A DNA stretch of 64,000 bases. Origin: Flavobacterium agrisoli. GTDB taxonomy: Bacteria; Bacteroidota; Bacteroidia; Flavobacteriales; Flavobacteriaceae. Shown here piece after piece: positions 26,775 to 35,800 of the stretch. Every line of letters starts with the position of its first letter. Within the stretch, counting starts at the first letter, position 1. The notes beneath the pieces are model-generated. The model worked only from the letters and a program-made list of their open reading frames with translations, had not been told where the DNA came from and did no database searches. The stretch covers positions 372,001 through 436,000 of the forward strand of contig NZ_JAEHFV010000002.1 of NCBI RefSeq assembly GCF_016522065.1, given 5' to 3'. The position numbers and the translations under genes are program-made.

Positions 26775-28288
26775 AAAAACAGTACGATGTAGTCATAATT
26801 GGCAGCGGTTTAGGCGGATTGGTTTCGGCTATCATTCTGGCAAAAGAAGGCTACAGCGTTTGTGTGCTCGAAAAAAACAATCAATTTGGCGGAAATCTTC
26901 AGACATTTGTTCGGGACAAAACCATTTTTGATACTGGTATTCATTATATCGGAGGTTTAGGTAAAGGACAAAATCTATATCAATATTTCAACTATTTGGG
27001 TATTGTCGATCAATTAAATCTGAAACAATTAGACAAAAATGCATTCGATATTATTTCTTTTGAAGAGGATAATACCGAATATCCGCATGCACAGGGTTTC
27101 GAAAATTTCATTGAACAACTGACAAAATATTTCCCTGAAGAAAAAACAAATCTTAAAAATTACTGCAAAAAAATCAAATCCGTCTGTGCCTCTTTTCCGC
27201 TTTATAATGTAAACTCGGAAGGCCAATATGGCCCTGAAATTTTTACGCTAAATACAAAAGAAACCATCGCATCTTTTACCCAAAATGAAAAGCTCCAAGC
27301 AATTTTGGCAGGTTCTAATTTTCTATATGCGGGCATTGCCGATAAATCGCCTTTTTATGTACATGCCCTCATTACCAACTCCTACATCGAAAGTGCCTGG
27401 CGCTGTATCAATGGCGGCAGTCAGATTACCAAACAATTGTTGAAGCAGCTTAAAAAAAACGGTGGCGAATTTTACAAACACAAAGAAGTAATCCGTTTTG
27501 CAGTCAATAATAATCGGGTCCATTATGTTGAATTAAAAGACGGAACAACAATCGCAGGCTCTCTTTTTATTTCGAATATTGAACCGAAAACAACTTTGAG
27601 AATGGTGGGACAGGAAAACTTTAGAAAGCCCTTTTTTAACCGCATTCAAAATCTTGATAGTGTACTTTCAGCATTTAGCTTGTATATTGTTTTTAAATCC
27701 AAAACGTTCAAGTATATCAATCATAATTATTACCATTTTAAAAGTGCAGATGATGTTTGGACTTCTTATGATTATGATGAAAATTCGTGGCCAAAAACCT
27801 TTATGGCTTCGATGAATGCTTCTAAAAAAGAAGAAATCTGGGCCGAAGGCATGACCTTTTTAACGTACATGAAATATGAAGATGTCTTGCCTTGGGCCGA
27901 TACGTTTAATACCGTTGCCCAAGAAAATAATCGTGGCGAAAGTTATGAAGAATTTAAAAACAGAAAAGCATCGAAATTTTTAGACAAAATCGAAAAAAAA
28001 TTTCCCGGAATAAAAGACTGCATTCAATCGATTCATACCTCAACCCCGCTTTCGTATCGCGATTATATTGGAGGCGACCGGGGAAACATGTATGGTTATG
28101 TTAAAGATTCAAATGATCCGATGAAAACTATGATTCCGTCAAAAACCAAATTAGACAATTTGTATCTAACCGGGCAAAGTATCAACATGCATGGCGTTTT
28201 AGGCGTTACTATTGGTGCGGTAATCACTTGTGCAGAAATTGTTGGAAAAGAATATTTGATGACTAAAATTAAGCAGGCTAATACTTAA
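26771..28288 (+). CDS. Phytoene-desaturase-like FAD-dependent oxidoreductase
   Basis: This 505-residue protein is of the CrtI/carotene-isomerase/retinol-saturase type. It has an N-terminal FAD motif (VVIGSGLGGLVSAIILAKEG), an ELEKN-type acidic pair (CVLEKNNQFGGN) and the C-terminal NLYLTGQSINMHGVLGV block that closes the FAD site. Its ATG overlaps the MMPL stop (ATGA). A redox step on a polyene or lipid, such as desaturation or saturation, is plausible; carotenoid synthesis genes proper (crtB, crtE) are not present here. Specific chemistry cannot be told from sequence. Confidence 0.9.
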   Translation: MKKQYDVVIIGSGLGGLVSAIILAKEGYSVCVLEKNNQFGGNLQTFVRDKTIFDTGIHYIGGLGKGQNLYQYFNYLGIVDQLNLKQLDKNAFDIISFEEDNTEYPHAQGFENFIEQLTKYFPEEKTNLKNYCKKIKSVCASFPLYNVNSEGQYGPEIFTLNTKETIASFTQNEKLQAILAGSNFLYAGIADKSPFYVHALITNSYIESAWRCINGGSQITKQLLKQLKKNGGEFYKHKEVIRFAVNNNRVHYVELKDGTTIAGSLFISNIEPKTTLRMVGQENFRKPFFNRIQNLDSVLSAFSLYIVFKSKTFKYINHNYYHFKSADDVWTSYDYDENSWPKTFMASMNASKKEEIWAEGMTFLTYMKYEDVLPWADTFNTVAQENNRGESYEEFKNRKASKFLDKIEKKFPGIKDCIQSIHTSTPLSYRDYIGGDRGNMYGYVKDSNDPMKTMIPSKTKLDNLYLTGQSINMHGVLGVTIGAVITCAEIVGKEYLMTKIKQANT

Positions 28289-28295
28289 ACCTACT

Positions 28296-29960
28296 ATGAA
28301 AAACCGACTAACTTCTTGTTTATTTATCGGTTTTTTAAGCCTGCTGGTATCTTGTGGTGTTTCAAAATCGGCCAAACACCTTCCTGATCTTAGTGCTTAT
28401 ACTATTACCAAACCGGTTGTTAGGCCGCTTTCCGATTCGGTTTTTGTTTCCGGCAAAAATTCGTTTTTTAAAAACAAACAAGGTCTTTGGGAATTATACG
28501 TTGAAGGAAATCCATTAGAAATTGGTCTCACTACCGGAGCTTTAACAGATTCACTTTTGAAAAAACAACAGCAGGTTTTCTTCTCTAAAATAGAAGATTT
28601 TGTGCCTTCAAACTTTCAGCAAAAAATGCTGAGTCGTTTTCTAAAATGGTACAACCGAAAATTATATTTAAACATTCAACCCGAATATCAAACCGAGATT
28701 TTTGGCGTTTCTTCGTATACTTCGCATGAATTGGACAACATTGCACCTCAATACCAACGCGGTTTGTATTTGCATGGCGCACACGATATTGGTCATGCTC
28801 TACAAGATTTAGCTTTGGTAGGCTGTTCTTCATTTGCAGTATGGAATGAAAAATCGGAAGACGGAAATATCATTTTAGGACGTAATTTTGATTTTTATGT
28901 CAATGATGATTTTGCTAAAAATAAAATCGTTGAATTTATAAAACCCCAAGAAGGACATCCGTTTATGATGATGACCTGGCCTGGCATGATTGGAGTAGTT
29001 TCGGGCATGAACCTGGAAGGTGTAACTGTTACAATTAATGCTGCGAAATCCAAAATTCCGCTTAGTGCGAAAACGCCTATTTCTATTTTGACCCGCGAAA
29101 TTTTACAATATGCCAAAAATATAGACGAAGCCATTGCTATTGCCAAAAAAAGAAAAGTCTTCGTTTCTGAATCAATAATGGTAGGAAGCGCATACGATAA
29201 CAAAGCGATTTTAATTGAAGTTTCGCCAGAAAAAATGGGGGTTTATGAAACGAATACCAATCAATTAATTTGTTCTAATCATTTTCAGAGTGCCGTTTTT
29301 AAAGAAGACAAACGCAATAGGAAGTTTCGGGAAGAAAGTCATTCAGAATATCGATGGGAAAGAATTCAGGAACTTTTAGCCGAAAATCCAAAAATAAATC
29401 CGGTAACAGTTTCCGAAATTCTTCGTGATAAAAAGGGGTTAAAAAATATTCCGTTGGGTTATGGAAACGAAAAAGCATTAAATCAATTAATAGCGCATCA
29501 TGGCATTATTTTCAAACCTAAAGATAAACTGGTATGGGTCTCTGCAAATCCTTATCAATTGGGCGAATTTGTCTGTTATGATTTAAATGCTGTTTTCAAT
29601 CTGCCTAAAAACGATTCTGTAAAATCTCTTCAAAAAGAACGTTTAAATATTGCCAAAGATCCTTTTTTAGAAACTACTGCTTATAGCAATTATCAAAAAT
29701 TTAAAACTGAAGATCATAAAATCGATTCGCTGCTAGAAAAAAAACAAACGATTTCAGATGATTTTATTCAACATTATCAGGCTTTAAATCCCGATTATTG
29801 GGTTGTGTATTACAAAGCAGGATTGTACTTTTATCAAAAAAAAGAATTCTATCGGGCTCGGGAAAATTTTGAAAAAGCAGTATCCAAAGAAATTACAACT
29901 GCTCCTGAAAAAGCAAAAATTCAAGAATATCTGAAAAAACTCAAAAGAAAATCACCATGA
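28296..29960 (+). CDS. C45-family autoproteolytic acyltransferase/hydrolase lipoprotein
   Basis: This 554-residue protein has a lipobox at LLVSCG (Cys20) and an acyl-CoA:6-aminopenicillanate acyltransferase (peptidase C45, Ntn-hydrolase) domain. The maturation site GCSSF has Cys177 as the nucleophile that becomes the new N-terminus after self-cleavage, and GNIILGRNFDF supplies the conserved Arg and Asp. The last 90 residues look helical and TPR-like (YYKAGLYFYQKKEFYRARENFEKA). Ntn acyltransferases form amide or ester bonds, so it is a strong candidate for joining the aryl-polyene acid to the resorcinol outside the inner membrane. It overlaps the ligase gene by 4 bases. Confidence 0.88.
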   Translation: MKNRLTSCLFIGFLSLLVSCGVSKSAKHLPDLSAYTITKPVVRPLSDSVFVSGKNSFFKNKQGLWELYVEGNPLEIGLTTGALTDSLLKKQQQVFFSKIEDFVPSNFQQKMLSRFLKWYNRKLYLNIQPEYQTEIFGVSSYTSHELDNIAPQYQRGLYLHGAHDIGHALQDLALVGCSSFAVWNEKSEDGNIILGRNFDFYVNDDFAKNKIVEFIKPQEGHPFMMMTWPGMIGVVSGMNLEGVTVTINAAKSKIPLSAKTPISILTREILQYAKNIDEAIAIAKKRKVFVSESIMVGSAYDNKAILIEVSPEKMGVYETNTNQLICSNHFQSAVFKEDKRNRKFREESHSEYRWERIQELLAENPKINPVTVSEILRDKKGLKNIPLGYGNEKALNQLIAHHGIIFKPKDKLVWVSANPYQLGEFVCYDLNAVFNLPKNDSVKSLQKERLNIAKDPFLETTAYSNYQKFKTEDHKIDSLLEKKQTISDDFIQHYQALNPDYWVVYYKAGLYFYQKKEFYRARENFEKAVSKEITTAPEKAKIQEYLKKLKRKSP

Positions 29961-31243
29961 TTCCAGCAATAGAAAAAGATACTTTAGAACAAATTAAAAT
30001 TTTTCAGGAACAGAAATTAGGAGAACTTTTAACTTACATTAGCCAAAATTCCCCCTTTTACAAAAGACTTTTTGCCGGACAAAATATTGACATTTCGAAA
30101 ATAAAAACCCTCGAAGATTTACAATTTTTACCTGTTACCACTAAAGAAGATTTGCAACAATACAATGATGATTTTTTGTGTGTTCCGCAGCACAAAATTA
30201 TCGATTACGCTACAACATCAGGCACTTTAGGCGATCCGGTGACTTTTGGTTTAACCGATTCTGATTTGGATCGGCTGGCTTATAACGAAGCCATTTCTTT
30301 TGCCTGCGCCGGAATTACAGAAGGCGATGTTGTACAATTAATGACTACCATCGACCGAAAATTTATGGCGGGTCTGGCTTATTTTTTGGGTCTTCGAAAA
30401 TTGAAAGTCGGCGTTATTCGTGTTGGCGCCGGAATTCCGGAAATGCAGTGGGATTCTATTTTAAAATACAAACCTTCTTATTTAATTACAGTTCCTTCGT
30501 TTCTTTTAAAATTAATTGAATATGCCGAAATTCACGGAATCGATTACAACAATTCGGGCATAAAAGGTGCCATTTGCATTGGAGAATCGTTGCGTGAACA
30601 GGATTTTTCTATGAATATTTTATCAAAAAAAATTACCGAAAAGTGGAATATCAAGTTGTTTTCCACTTATGCTTCGACTGAAATGAGCACTGCTTTTACC
30701 GAATGTGAACAAGGAAAAGGCGGGCATCATCATCCGGAACTGATTATTGTAGAAGTTTTAGACGAAAATAATCAGCCTGTAAAAAAGGGAGAAACTGGCG
30801 AACTTACTTTTACTACTTTAGGAATTGAAGCCATGCCGTTACTTCGTTTTAAAACCGGCGATATGGTTCAGTTTCACGACGAACCTTGCGCTTGTGGCAG
30901 AAATACGTTACGCGTCGGGCCTGTTGTCGGGCGCAAAAAACAAATGATAAAATACAAAGGCACAACACTTTATCCGCCAGCGATGAATGATATTTTGAGC
31001 AGTTTTGACAACATCGAAAATCATTTGATCGAAATTTCGACCAGCGATTTAGGCACCGATGAAATCCTGATAAAAATTGCCGTAAAAAATCAGACTCCCG
31101 AATTTTTACAAGAAATAAAAGATCACTTTAGAGCCAAATTAAGAGTAACGCCAAAAATTGAATTCGCCACCAAAGAACATTTAAATCAATTGGTTTTTAA
31201 TCCGATGAGCCGAAAACCAATTCGGTTTTTTGACTATAGGTAA
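29957..31243 (+). CDS. PaaK-type AMP-forming acid ligase (probable 4-coumarate activator)
   Basis: This 428-residue adenylate-forming ligase resembles phenylacetate-CoA ligase. It shows TTSGTLGDPVTFGLT (phosphate-binding loop), YASTEMSTAF, GELTFTTLGIEAMPLLRFKTGDM (adenylate loop) and RVGPVVGRKKQMIKYKGTTLYP in the C-terminal hinge. It should activate an aromatic acid and pass it to CoA or ACP. With the ammonia-lyase at the other end of the cluster, 4-coumarate is the obvious substrate. It starts inside the C45 gene's last codons (ATGA) and is the last gene of the cluster before the terminal hairpin repeat. Confidence 0.88.
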   Translation: MIPAIEKDTLEQIKIFQEQKLGELLTYISQNSPFYKRLFAGQNIDISKIKTLEDLQFLPVTTKEDLQQYNDDFLCVPQHKIIDYATTSGTLGDPVTFGLTDSDLDRLAYNEAISFACAGITEGDVVQLMTTIDRKFMAGLAYFLGLRKLKVGVIRVGAGIPEMQWDSILKYKPSYLITVPSFLLKLIEYAEIHGIDYNNSGIKGAICIGESLREQDFSMNILSKKITEKWNIKLFSTYASTEMSTAFTECEQGKGGHHHPELIIVEVLDENNQPVKKGETGELTFTTLGIEAMPLLRFKTGDMVQFHDEPCACGRNTLRVGPVVGRKKQMIKYKGTTLYPPAMNDILSSFDNIENHLIEISTSDLGTDEILIKIAVKNQTPEFLQEIKDHFRAKLRVTPKIEFATKEHLNQLVFNPMSRKPIRFFDYR

Positions 31244-31260
31244 CTTCATTCTAAGTTGCT

Positions 31261-31354
31261 AAGATACTGAGATTCTAAGATTCTGAGTTTTTCTTTTTAA
31301 AATTAAACAAGTATAAAAACTCAGAACCTTAGCGTCTTAGAAACTCAGAATCTT
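31261..31354. repeat. Long imperfect inverted repeat closing the flexirubin cluster
   Basis: Arms at 31,261-31,292 (32 bases) and 31,315-31,354 (40 bases) pair almost fully. The left arm matches the reverse complement of the right except for two substitutions and one 8-base bulge. The units repeat TTCTGAG / TTCTAAG. The spacer is 22 bases and AT-rich. It would fold into a stem at the operon end, and the element looks like a member of the CTAAGATTCTGAG-type intergenic repeats common in Flavobacterium. It may act as a terminator or an RNA-stability hairpin. Confidence 0.7.
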
Positions 31355-31374
31355 TTTAATTGAACTAAAAGTTG

Positions 31375-31382
31375 TAATTTTG
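31375..31382 (+). promoter_or_regulatory. Candidate -7 element for dusB
   Basis: TAATTTTG fits TAnnTTTG and lies 9 bases before the chosen dusB ATG at 31,392, which would give a nearly leaderless mRNA. The nearest TTG is 12 bases upstream, too close for consensus. Confidence 0.4.
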
Positions 31383-31391
31383 CAAAAAATA

Positions 31392-32390
31392 ATGAAGATG
31401 GTCAAGATTGGCAACATAGAATTACCCGAATTTCCTTTATTACTAGCACCGATGGAAGATGTTAGTGATCCGCCATTTCGCAGATTATGCAAAGCGCACG
31501 GAGCTGACATGATGTATTCTGAATTTATTTCATCGGAAGGATTGATTCGGGATGCCATTAAAAGTCGCATGAAATTGGATATTTTTGATTACGAACGCCC
31601 TGTCGGAATTCAGATTTTTGGTGGTGATGAAGAAGCAATGGAAATGTCCTCGAAAATTGTTTCTACGGTAAAACCAGATTTGGTCGATATCAATTTTGGC
31701 TGTCCGGTAAAAAAAGTTGTGTGCAAAGGAGCTGGTGCCGGCGTTTTGAAAGATGTGGATTTGATGGTTCGTTTGACCAAAGCAGTTATAAAAGGAACTG
31801 ATTTGCCTGTTACGGTAAAAACCCGTTTGGGCTGGGATGATAACTCCATCAATATTGATGAAGTTGCCGAAAGGCTTCAGGATATTGGTGTTCAAGCTTT
31901 AACCATTCATGCCAGAACCCGAGCGCAGATGTACAAAGGGCATTCTGACTGGTCGCATATTGCACGTGTAAAAAACAATCCGAGAATTACAATGTCTATT
32001 TTCGGAAACGGAGACATCGACAGTCCGGAAAAAGCATTAAAATATAAAAATGAATACGGAATTGACGGTATTATGATTGGTCGTGCCGCGATTGGTTATC
32101 CGTGGATTTTTAACGAAATCAAACATTTCTTTAAAACTGGTGAGCACTTGCCTGCTCCAACCGTTGGTGATCGTGTTGAAGCTGCCAGAAATCATTTAAA
32201 ATGGTCAATGGAATGGAAAGGAGAACGTTTGGGAATTGTAGAAATGCGTCGCCATTATACCAATTATTTCAAAGGAATTCATTCGTTTAAAGAATACAAA
32301 CAAAAATTAGTAACTACTGATGCTCCAGAAGATTTATTCGCTATTATGCAAGAAATTGAACGGGTTTATGCAGGATATGAATTTGTTTAA
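31392..32390 (+). CDS. dusB: tRNA-dihydrouridine synthase
   Basis: This 332-residue flavoenzyme reduces uridine in tRNA to dihydrouridine. It has LLAPMEDVSDPPFRRLCKAHGAD at the N-terminus, the NFGCPVKKV cysteine motif, VKTRLGWDD, and the phosphate-binding GNGDIDSPEKAL / GIMIGRAAIGYPWIF at the C-terminal end of the barrel. The start at 31,392 (MKMVKIGNI) is preferred over TTG at 31,380 because of the -7 element ending at 31,382. ATG at 31,398 is also possible. The gene stands alone with a downstream terminator. This is a housekeeping function unrelated to the pigment cluster. Confidence 0.95.
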   Translation: MKMVKIGNIELPEFPLLLAPMEDVSDPPFRRLCKAHGADMMYSEFISSEGLIRDAIKSRMKLDIFDYERPVGIQIFGGDEEAMEMSSKIVSTVKPDLVDINFGCPVKKVVCKGAGAGVLKDVDLMVRLTKAVIKGTDLPVTVKTRLGWDDNSINIDEVAERLQDIGVQALTIHARTRAQMYKGHSDWSHIARVKNNPRITMSIFGNGDIDSPEKALKYKNEYGIDGIMIGRAAIGYPWIFNEIKHFFKTGEHLPAPTVGDRVEAARNHLKWSMEWKGERLGIVEMRRHYTNYFKGIHSFKEYKQKLVTTDAPEDLFAIMQEIERVYAGYEFV

Positions 32391-32396
32391 AATATA

Positions 32397-32430
32397 AAAG
32401 ACCTTTATTTGAAAATTTGAAGGTCTTTTT
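32397..32430 (+). terminator. Rho-independent terminator after dusB
   Basis: A 10-bp perfect stem, AAAAGACCTT at 32,397-32,406 and AAGGTCTTTT at 32,420-32,429, with a 13-base loop and a T run. It lies 7 bases after the dusB stop. Confidence 0.85.
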
Positions 32431-32483
32431 ACTTTTTAAATCTATTCGGCTCATTCTAAAACTAACCGAGGCTACTTATCATA

Positions 32484-32855
32484 TTATTTACTTTTTAATA
32501 AATATTCATTAGCCATTTTTTTGGTCTTTATATCTAAAAATTTCTTCTCAGTTGTTAAAATATCATAAACGTCGAATGAAGCTACTTTGTAATTATATTT
32601 ATTGGACATTATTAATGCATAATATAGAAACCCGGTAAATTTTTGTTCTCCTATGTAGTGAATTCCTTTTAATTCATTATAAGCCAAAGTATCACCTTTA
32701 CTCAATACAAGATAGTTTAGGCTGTCCATAAGTTTTTTATTAAATAACTTTTCTCGAAAATAAGTTGCTGAATTATTGTCAGATATTAATTTCAATGGCT
32801 CCTTATTATTACACGAAATTACAGATATAATAATAATAATAATAAGCCTTTTCAT
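32484..32855 (-). CDS. Small hypothetical lipoprotein
   Basis: This 123-residue protein starts with Lys-Arg and a run of isoleucines ending in VISC, with Cys15 as the lipid attachment site. The rest is lysine- and asparagine-rich with no family motif I recognise. It is encoded alone on the minus strand, downstream of the MATE gene, after a 142-bp gap, and its codons are AT-rich. The clean lipobox argues that it is a real gene. A short-range or species-specific gene is possible. Confidence 0.7.
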   Translation of the reverse strand: MKRLIIIIIISVISCNNKEPLKLISDNNSATYFREKLFNKKLMDSLNYLVLSKGDTLAYNELKGIHYIGEQKFTGFLYYALIMSNKYNYKVASFDVYDILTTEKKFLDIKTKKMANEYLLKSK

Positions 32856-32997
32856 AAATTAATTTTTTAAAGTTTCTATAAATTTTAATATCATTTTATA
32901 ACTAACTAATTTTCGACAGCATGGAAATTATTTCAGTACGCACAAAGAAAAAAAAGCCCATTATTGTTTACAGAACCGATCAATCTGTAATTAAATT

Positions 32998-34425
32998 TTA
33001 CACCAAAGTGCGTTTCCATCTTCCCCTTTTGTAAAGAACAATCCCCGCTAAAGTTATCGCGGTTTCTGCAACCGGAATTGCAATAAAAACACCTTTTGGT
33101 CCCAGATTAAAATGTTTTGCCAATACATAAGCCAGCGGAATTTGAAACAGCCAAAAACCGAAGAAATTAATTCCGGTTGGTGTCCAGGTGTCTCCTGCCC
33201 CGTTGAAGGTATTGATTAAAACCATTCCAATCCCGTAGAAAATAAAGCCGATACACATAATATGTAAAGCTTCAGTTGCAATCGTTTTTACTCCTTCATC
33301 ATTGGTGAAAAAAGAAATAATATAATTTCCAAAACACAATGTAATTATCATAATCGAAGCCATAAAAATCACGTTATATTTAGCCGTAGTGAAAACTGAT
33401 TTTTCGGCACGTTCGATTTGTTTGGCTCCTAAATTTTGCCCAACCAAAGTAGCTGCTGCATTGCTTAAACCCCAAGCCGGAAGTATAAAAAACATCATAA
33501 TTCGCAAAGCCGTCTGATAACCTGCAGAACCCTGATCACCTCCCGTTTTGGCCACTAGCTGTGCTAAGAAAATCCAGCTGCAGGAAGCTATTACAAACTG
33601 TAAAATTCCGGGAGCTGCGATTTTAACCAACGCTTTTATCTGTTTAAAATCGGGAACAAAATAGGCGATTTTAATTTTTAAAACACCACTTCCAAAAAAC
33701 AAATGATACACCTGATACAAAACACCAATACTTCTTCCGAAAGTGGTTGCCAAAGCAGCTCCCATCAACCCAAAAGCCGGAACGGGACCTAAACCGTTAA
33801 TCAAAATCGGGCAAAAAATAATATTACAAATGTTAGCGATCCAAAGACTTTTCATGGCAATTGCCGCATTTCCGGCGCCACGAAAAATGCCATTTATCAA
33901 AAACAAAAGCATAATGCACAAACTCGATCCAATCATGATTTGGGTAAATCGGTAACCGTGTTCGGCAGATTCAACAGAGGATCCCATCAGAATCAGAATG
34001 TCTTTCGCATAAACTATTCCGAAAATACTCATTATACTGTTAACGATTAATGCAATTATGATAGCCTGCATTCCGGCTTTTGCAGCTGCAATGGGATCTT
34101 TCTCTCCAATTCTACGAGCCACAACTGCTGTTGCTGCCATACTCATTCCAATTGCCAAAGAATAAATAACGGTCAAAACGGATTCGGTTAAACCAACGGT
34201 CTGAATCGCAAAACTGCTGTGTTCCAAATGTCCGACGAAATACAAATCGACTAAAGCAAAAACCGATTCCATCATCATTTCTAAAACCATCGGAATAGCT
34301 AATAAGATAACGGCTTTTTTAATGCTTCCGGCTGTGTAATCAAATGATTCGTCGCCTTTCAGCGCTTGTTTTAATGTGGTGAAAATTTTAGAAAATAAAC
34401 TTTTCTTTATAACTGTTTCTGTCAT
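32998..34425 (-). CDS. MATE family efflux transporter
   Basis: This 475-residue inner-membrane protein has about 12 hydrophobic helices in two similar halves. It shows MATE signatures such as AIPMVLEMMMESVFALVDLYFVGHL near residues 39-63, SVLTVIYSLAIGMSMAATAVVARRIGE, and the second-half NAAATLVGQNLGA. MATE proteins export drugs or metabolites in exchange for sodium or protons. The pre-helix N-terminal segment of about 30 residues is polar. It follows the LolE/FtsX-like permease after a 174-bp gap and probably has its own promoter there, though I could not define one. Confidence 0.93.
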   Translation of the reverse strand: MTETVIKKSLFSKIFTTLKQALKGDESFDYTAGSIKKAVILLAIPMVLEMMMESVFALVDLYFVGHLEHSSFAIQTVGLTESVLTVIYSLAIGMSMAATAVVARRIGEKDPIAAAKAGMQAIIIALIVNSIMSIFGIVYAKDILILMGSSVESAEHGYRFTQIMIGSSLCIMLLFLINGIFRGAGNAAIAMKSLWIANICNIIFCPILINGLGPVPAFGLMGAALATTFGRSIGVLYQVYHLFFGSGVLKIKIAYFVPDFKQIKALVKIAAPGILQFVIASCSWIFLAQLVAKTGGDQGSAGYQTALRIMMFFILPAWGLSNAAATLVGQNLGAKQIERAEKSVFTTAKYNVIFMASIMIITLCFGNYIISFFTNDEGVKTIATEALHIMCIGFIFYGIGMVLINTFNGAGDTWTPTGINFFGFWLFQIPLAYVLAKHFNLGPKGVFIAIPVAETAITLAGIVLYKRGRWKRTLV

Positions 34426-34599
34426 GATACTTTAGGATAAAAATAAAAGTTGCCCAGATTTCATTTATCTGAACTGAAAAAGAAGAAAAACGTAAGTATC
34501 CTAATTATTCTAAAAAAATAAAATAGGATTAGGCAGAAACAATCATATACAGTGAATTTTAAGACAGTAAATATAAGGAAGTTTTGTAAGACTGAAATC

Positions 34600-35799
34600 T
34601 TAATGCAACAGCTTATTGCTAACTCTACTGCTTGCAATTAACGAAGCTAAAAAGCCTAAAATCAAAATGGTAATCATGACAATAATAACATTTTCAAAAG
34701 AAAAAACAACGGGATATGCCAAGGTTGGCGTAATCATGACGAGTTCAAAATGTTGCTGCAATAGCACTAAAATAATCCCCAAAACCAATCCAATTAGACC
34801 ACCAAAAAAACTGAGTAAGGTTCCTTGCAATAAAAATATTTGACGTAAACCACGGATTTCTGTTCCGAGATTAAAAAGCGTTTTTAAATTTTGTTTTTTA
34901 TCTAAAATCATCATAATCAAGGCTCCAATTAAATTAAAAAGCGCCACAATAATCACTAGGGTAAAAATCAAATAAACGGCAATATTTTCGGTATTGAGCA
35001 TTTTGTACAACGAAGCATTAAGTTGCGCTCTGTTTTTTACGACTATTTTTTGCTTAAATATCTGGGCTAATTGTTGGCTTATTTGCTTTTCGTTAGCATC
35101 GGGTTTCAAATCAAATTCAATTGCCGAAATCTGATTGGGTTTATACTGCAATAATTCTTGCGTATGCTGCAAATCGGCAAAAACGTATTTGGAGTCCAAA
35201 TCTTCGGAAATGGAATAAATACCTACGGGTAAAACTTCGGTTTTATTAAAAGCTTCTTCCGGCGAATCGATGGTTCCTTTGCCTGGTTTGGGTGCAAAAA
35301 TTTGCAACGGATTTTCAAAGTCTAAAATACCCATCGAAAAATTGCGACAAATTCCGAAACCTACTACCACCTGAAACGTTTCGGGTTTTAACCAAGTTCC
35401 GCTAAACAATCGGGTTTGGATATTACTGACTTTTTGGTAATTTTCGTCGACTCCTTTTAGGTAGGTTACTTGTTGTTTATTTTTAAAAACGAACAAAACA
35501 CGTTCTTCGATTACTTTTGTATACGATTCAATTCCTTCAATGCCCTTGATTTGGCGTAAATTTTCAGCAGTAAATTCGAATGATTTTCCCTTAGCGCTTT
35601 CTATTTTTAAATCGGGATCAATTTCGTTGGTAAACGACAAACTAAACTCTTTAAGTCCGCTAAAAACAGATAAAACCACAAACAAAGCCATTGTACCCAC
35701 AATGATACCCAAACTAGCAATGCGATTGATAATGGTGATAGCATTGTTAGAACTTTTGCTAAAAATATAGCGTTTGGCTATGTATAAGGGGAATTTCAA
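34600..35799 (-). CDS. LolE/FtsX-type ABC transporter permease
   Basis: This 399-residue membrane protein has one helix near 21-45 (ASLGIIVGTMALFVVLSVFSGL), a large periplasmic domain (about 50-265), and three helices in the C-terminal third (AVYLIFTLVIIVALFNLIGALIM, LSFFGGLIGLVLGIILVLLQQ, VIIVMITILILGFLASLIAS), the standard FtsX/MacB_PCD layout. LolCE proteins release lipoproteins to LolA. Its start is 1 base after the rbfA stop, so rbfA and this gene are cotranscribed. No ATPase partner lies next to it. Confidence 0.9.
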   Translation of the reverse strand: MKFPLYIAKRYIFSKSSNNAITIINRIASLGIIVGTMALFVVLSVFSGLKEFSLSFTNEIDPDLKIESAKGKSFEFTAENLRQIKGIEGIESYTKVIEERVLFVFKNKQQVTYLKGVDENYQKVSNIQTRLFSGTWLKPETFQVVVGFGICRNFSMGILDFENPLQIFAPKPGKGTIDSPEEAFNKTEVLPVGIYSISEDLDSKYVFADLQHTQELLQYKPNQISAIEFDLKPDANEKQISQQLAQIFKQKIVVKNRAQLNASLYKMLNTENIAVYLIFTLVIIVALFNLIGALIMMILDKKQNLKTLFNLGTEIRGLRQIFLLQGTLLSFFGGLIGLVLGIILVLLQQHFELVMITPTLAYPVVFSFENVIIVMITILILGFLASLIASSRVSNKLLH

Positions 35800-35800
35800 A

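Noticed and set aside
32921..33034. 37-residue plus-strand open frame overlapping the MATE gene end
   Set aside because: Short, overlaps a real gene's end on the other strand and has no recognisable motif.
34440..34560. CCTAAT ... ATTAGG inverted repeat upstream of the MATE gene
   Set aside because: A 6-bp stem with a loop of about 25 bases is likely by chance in AT-rich DNA.
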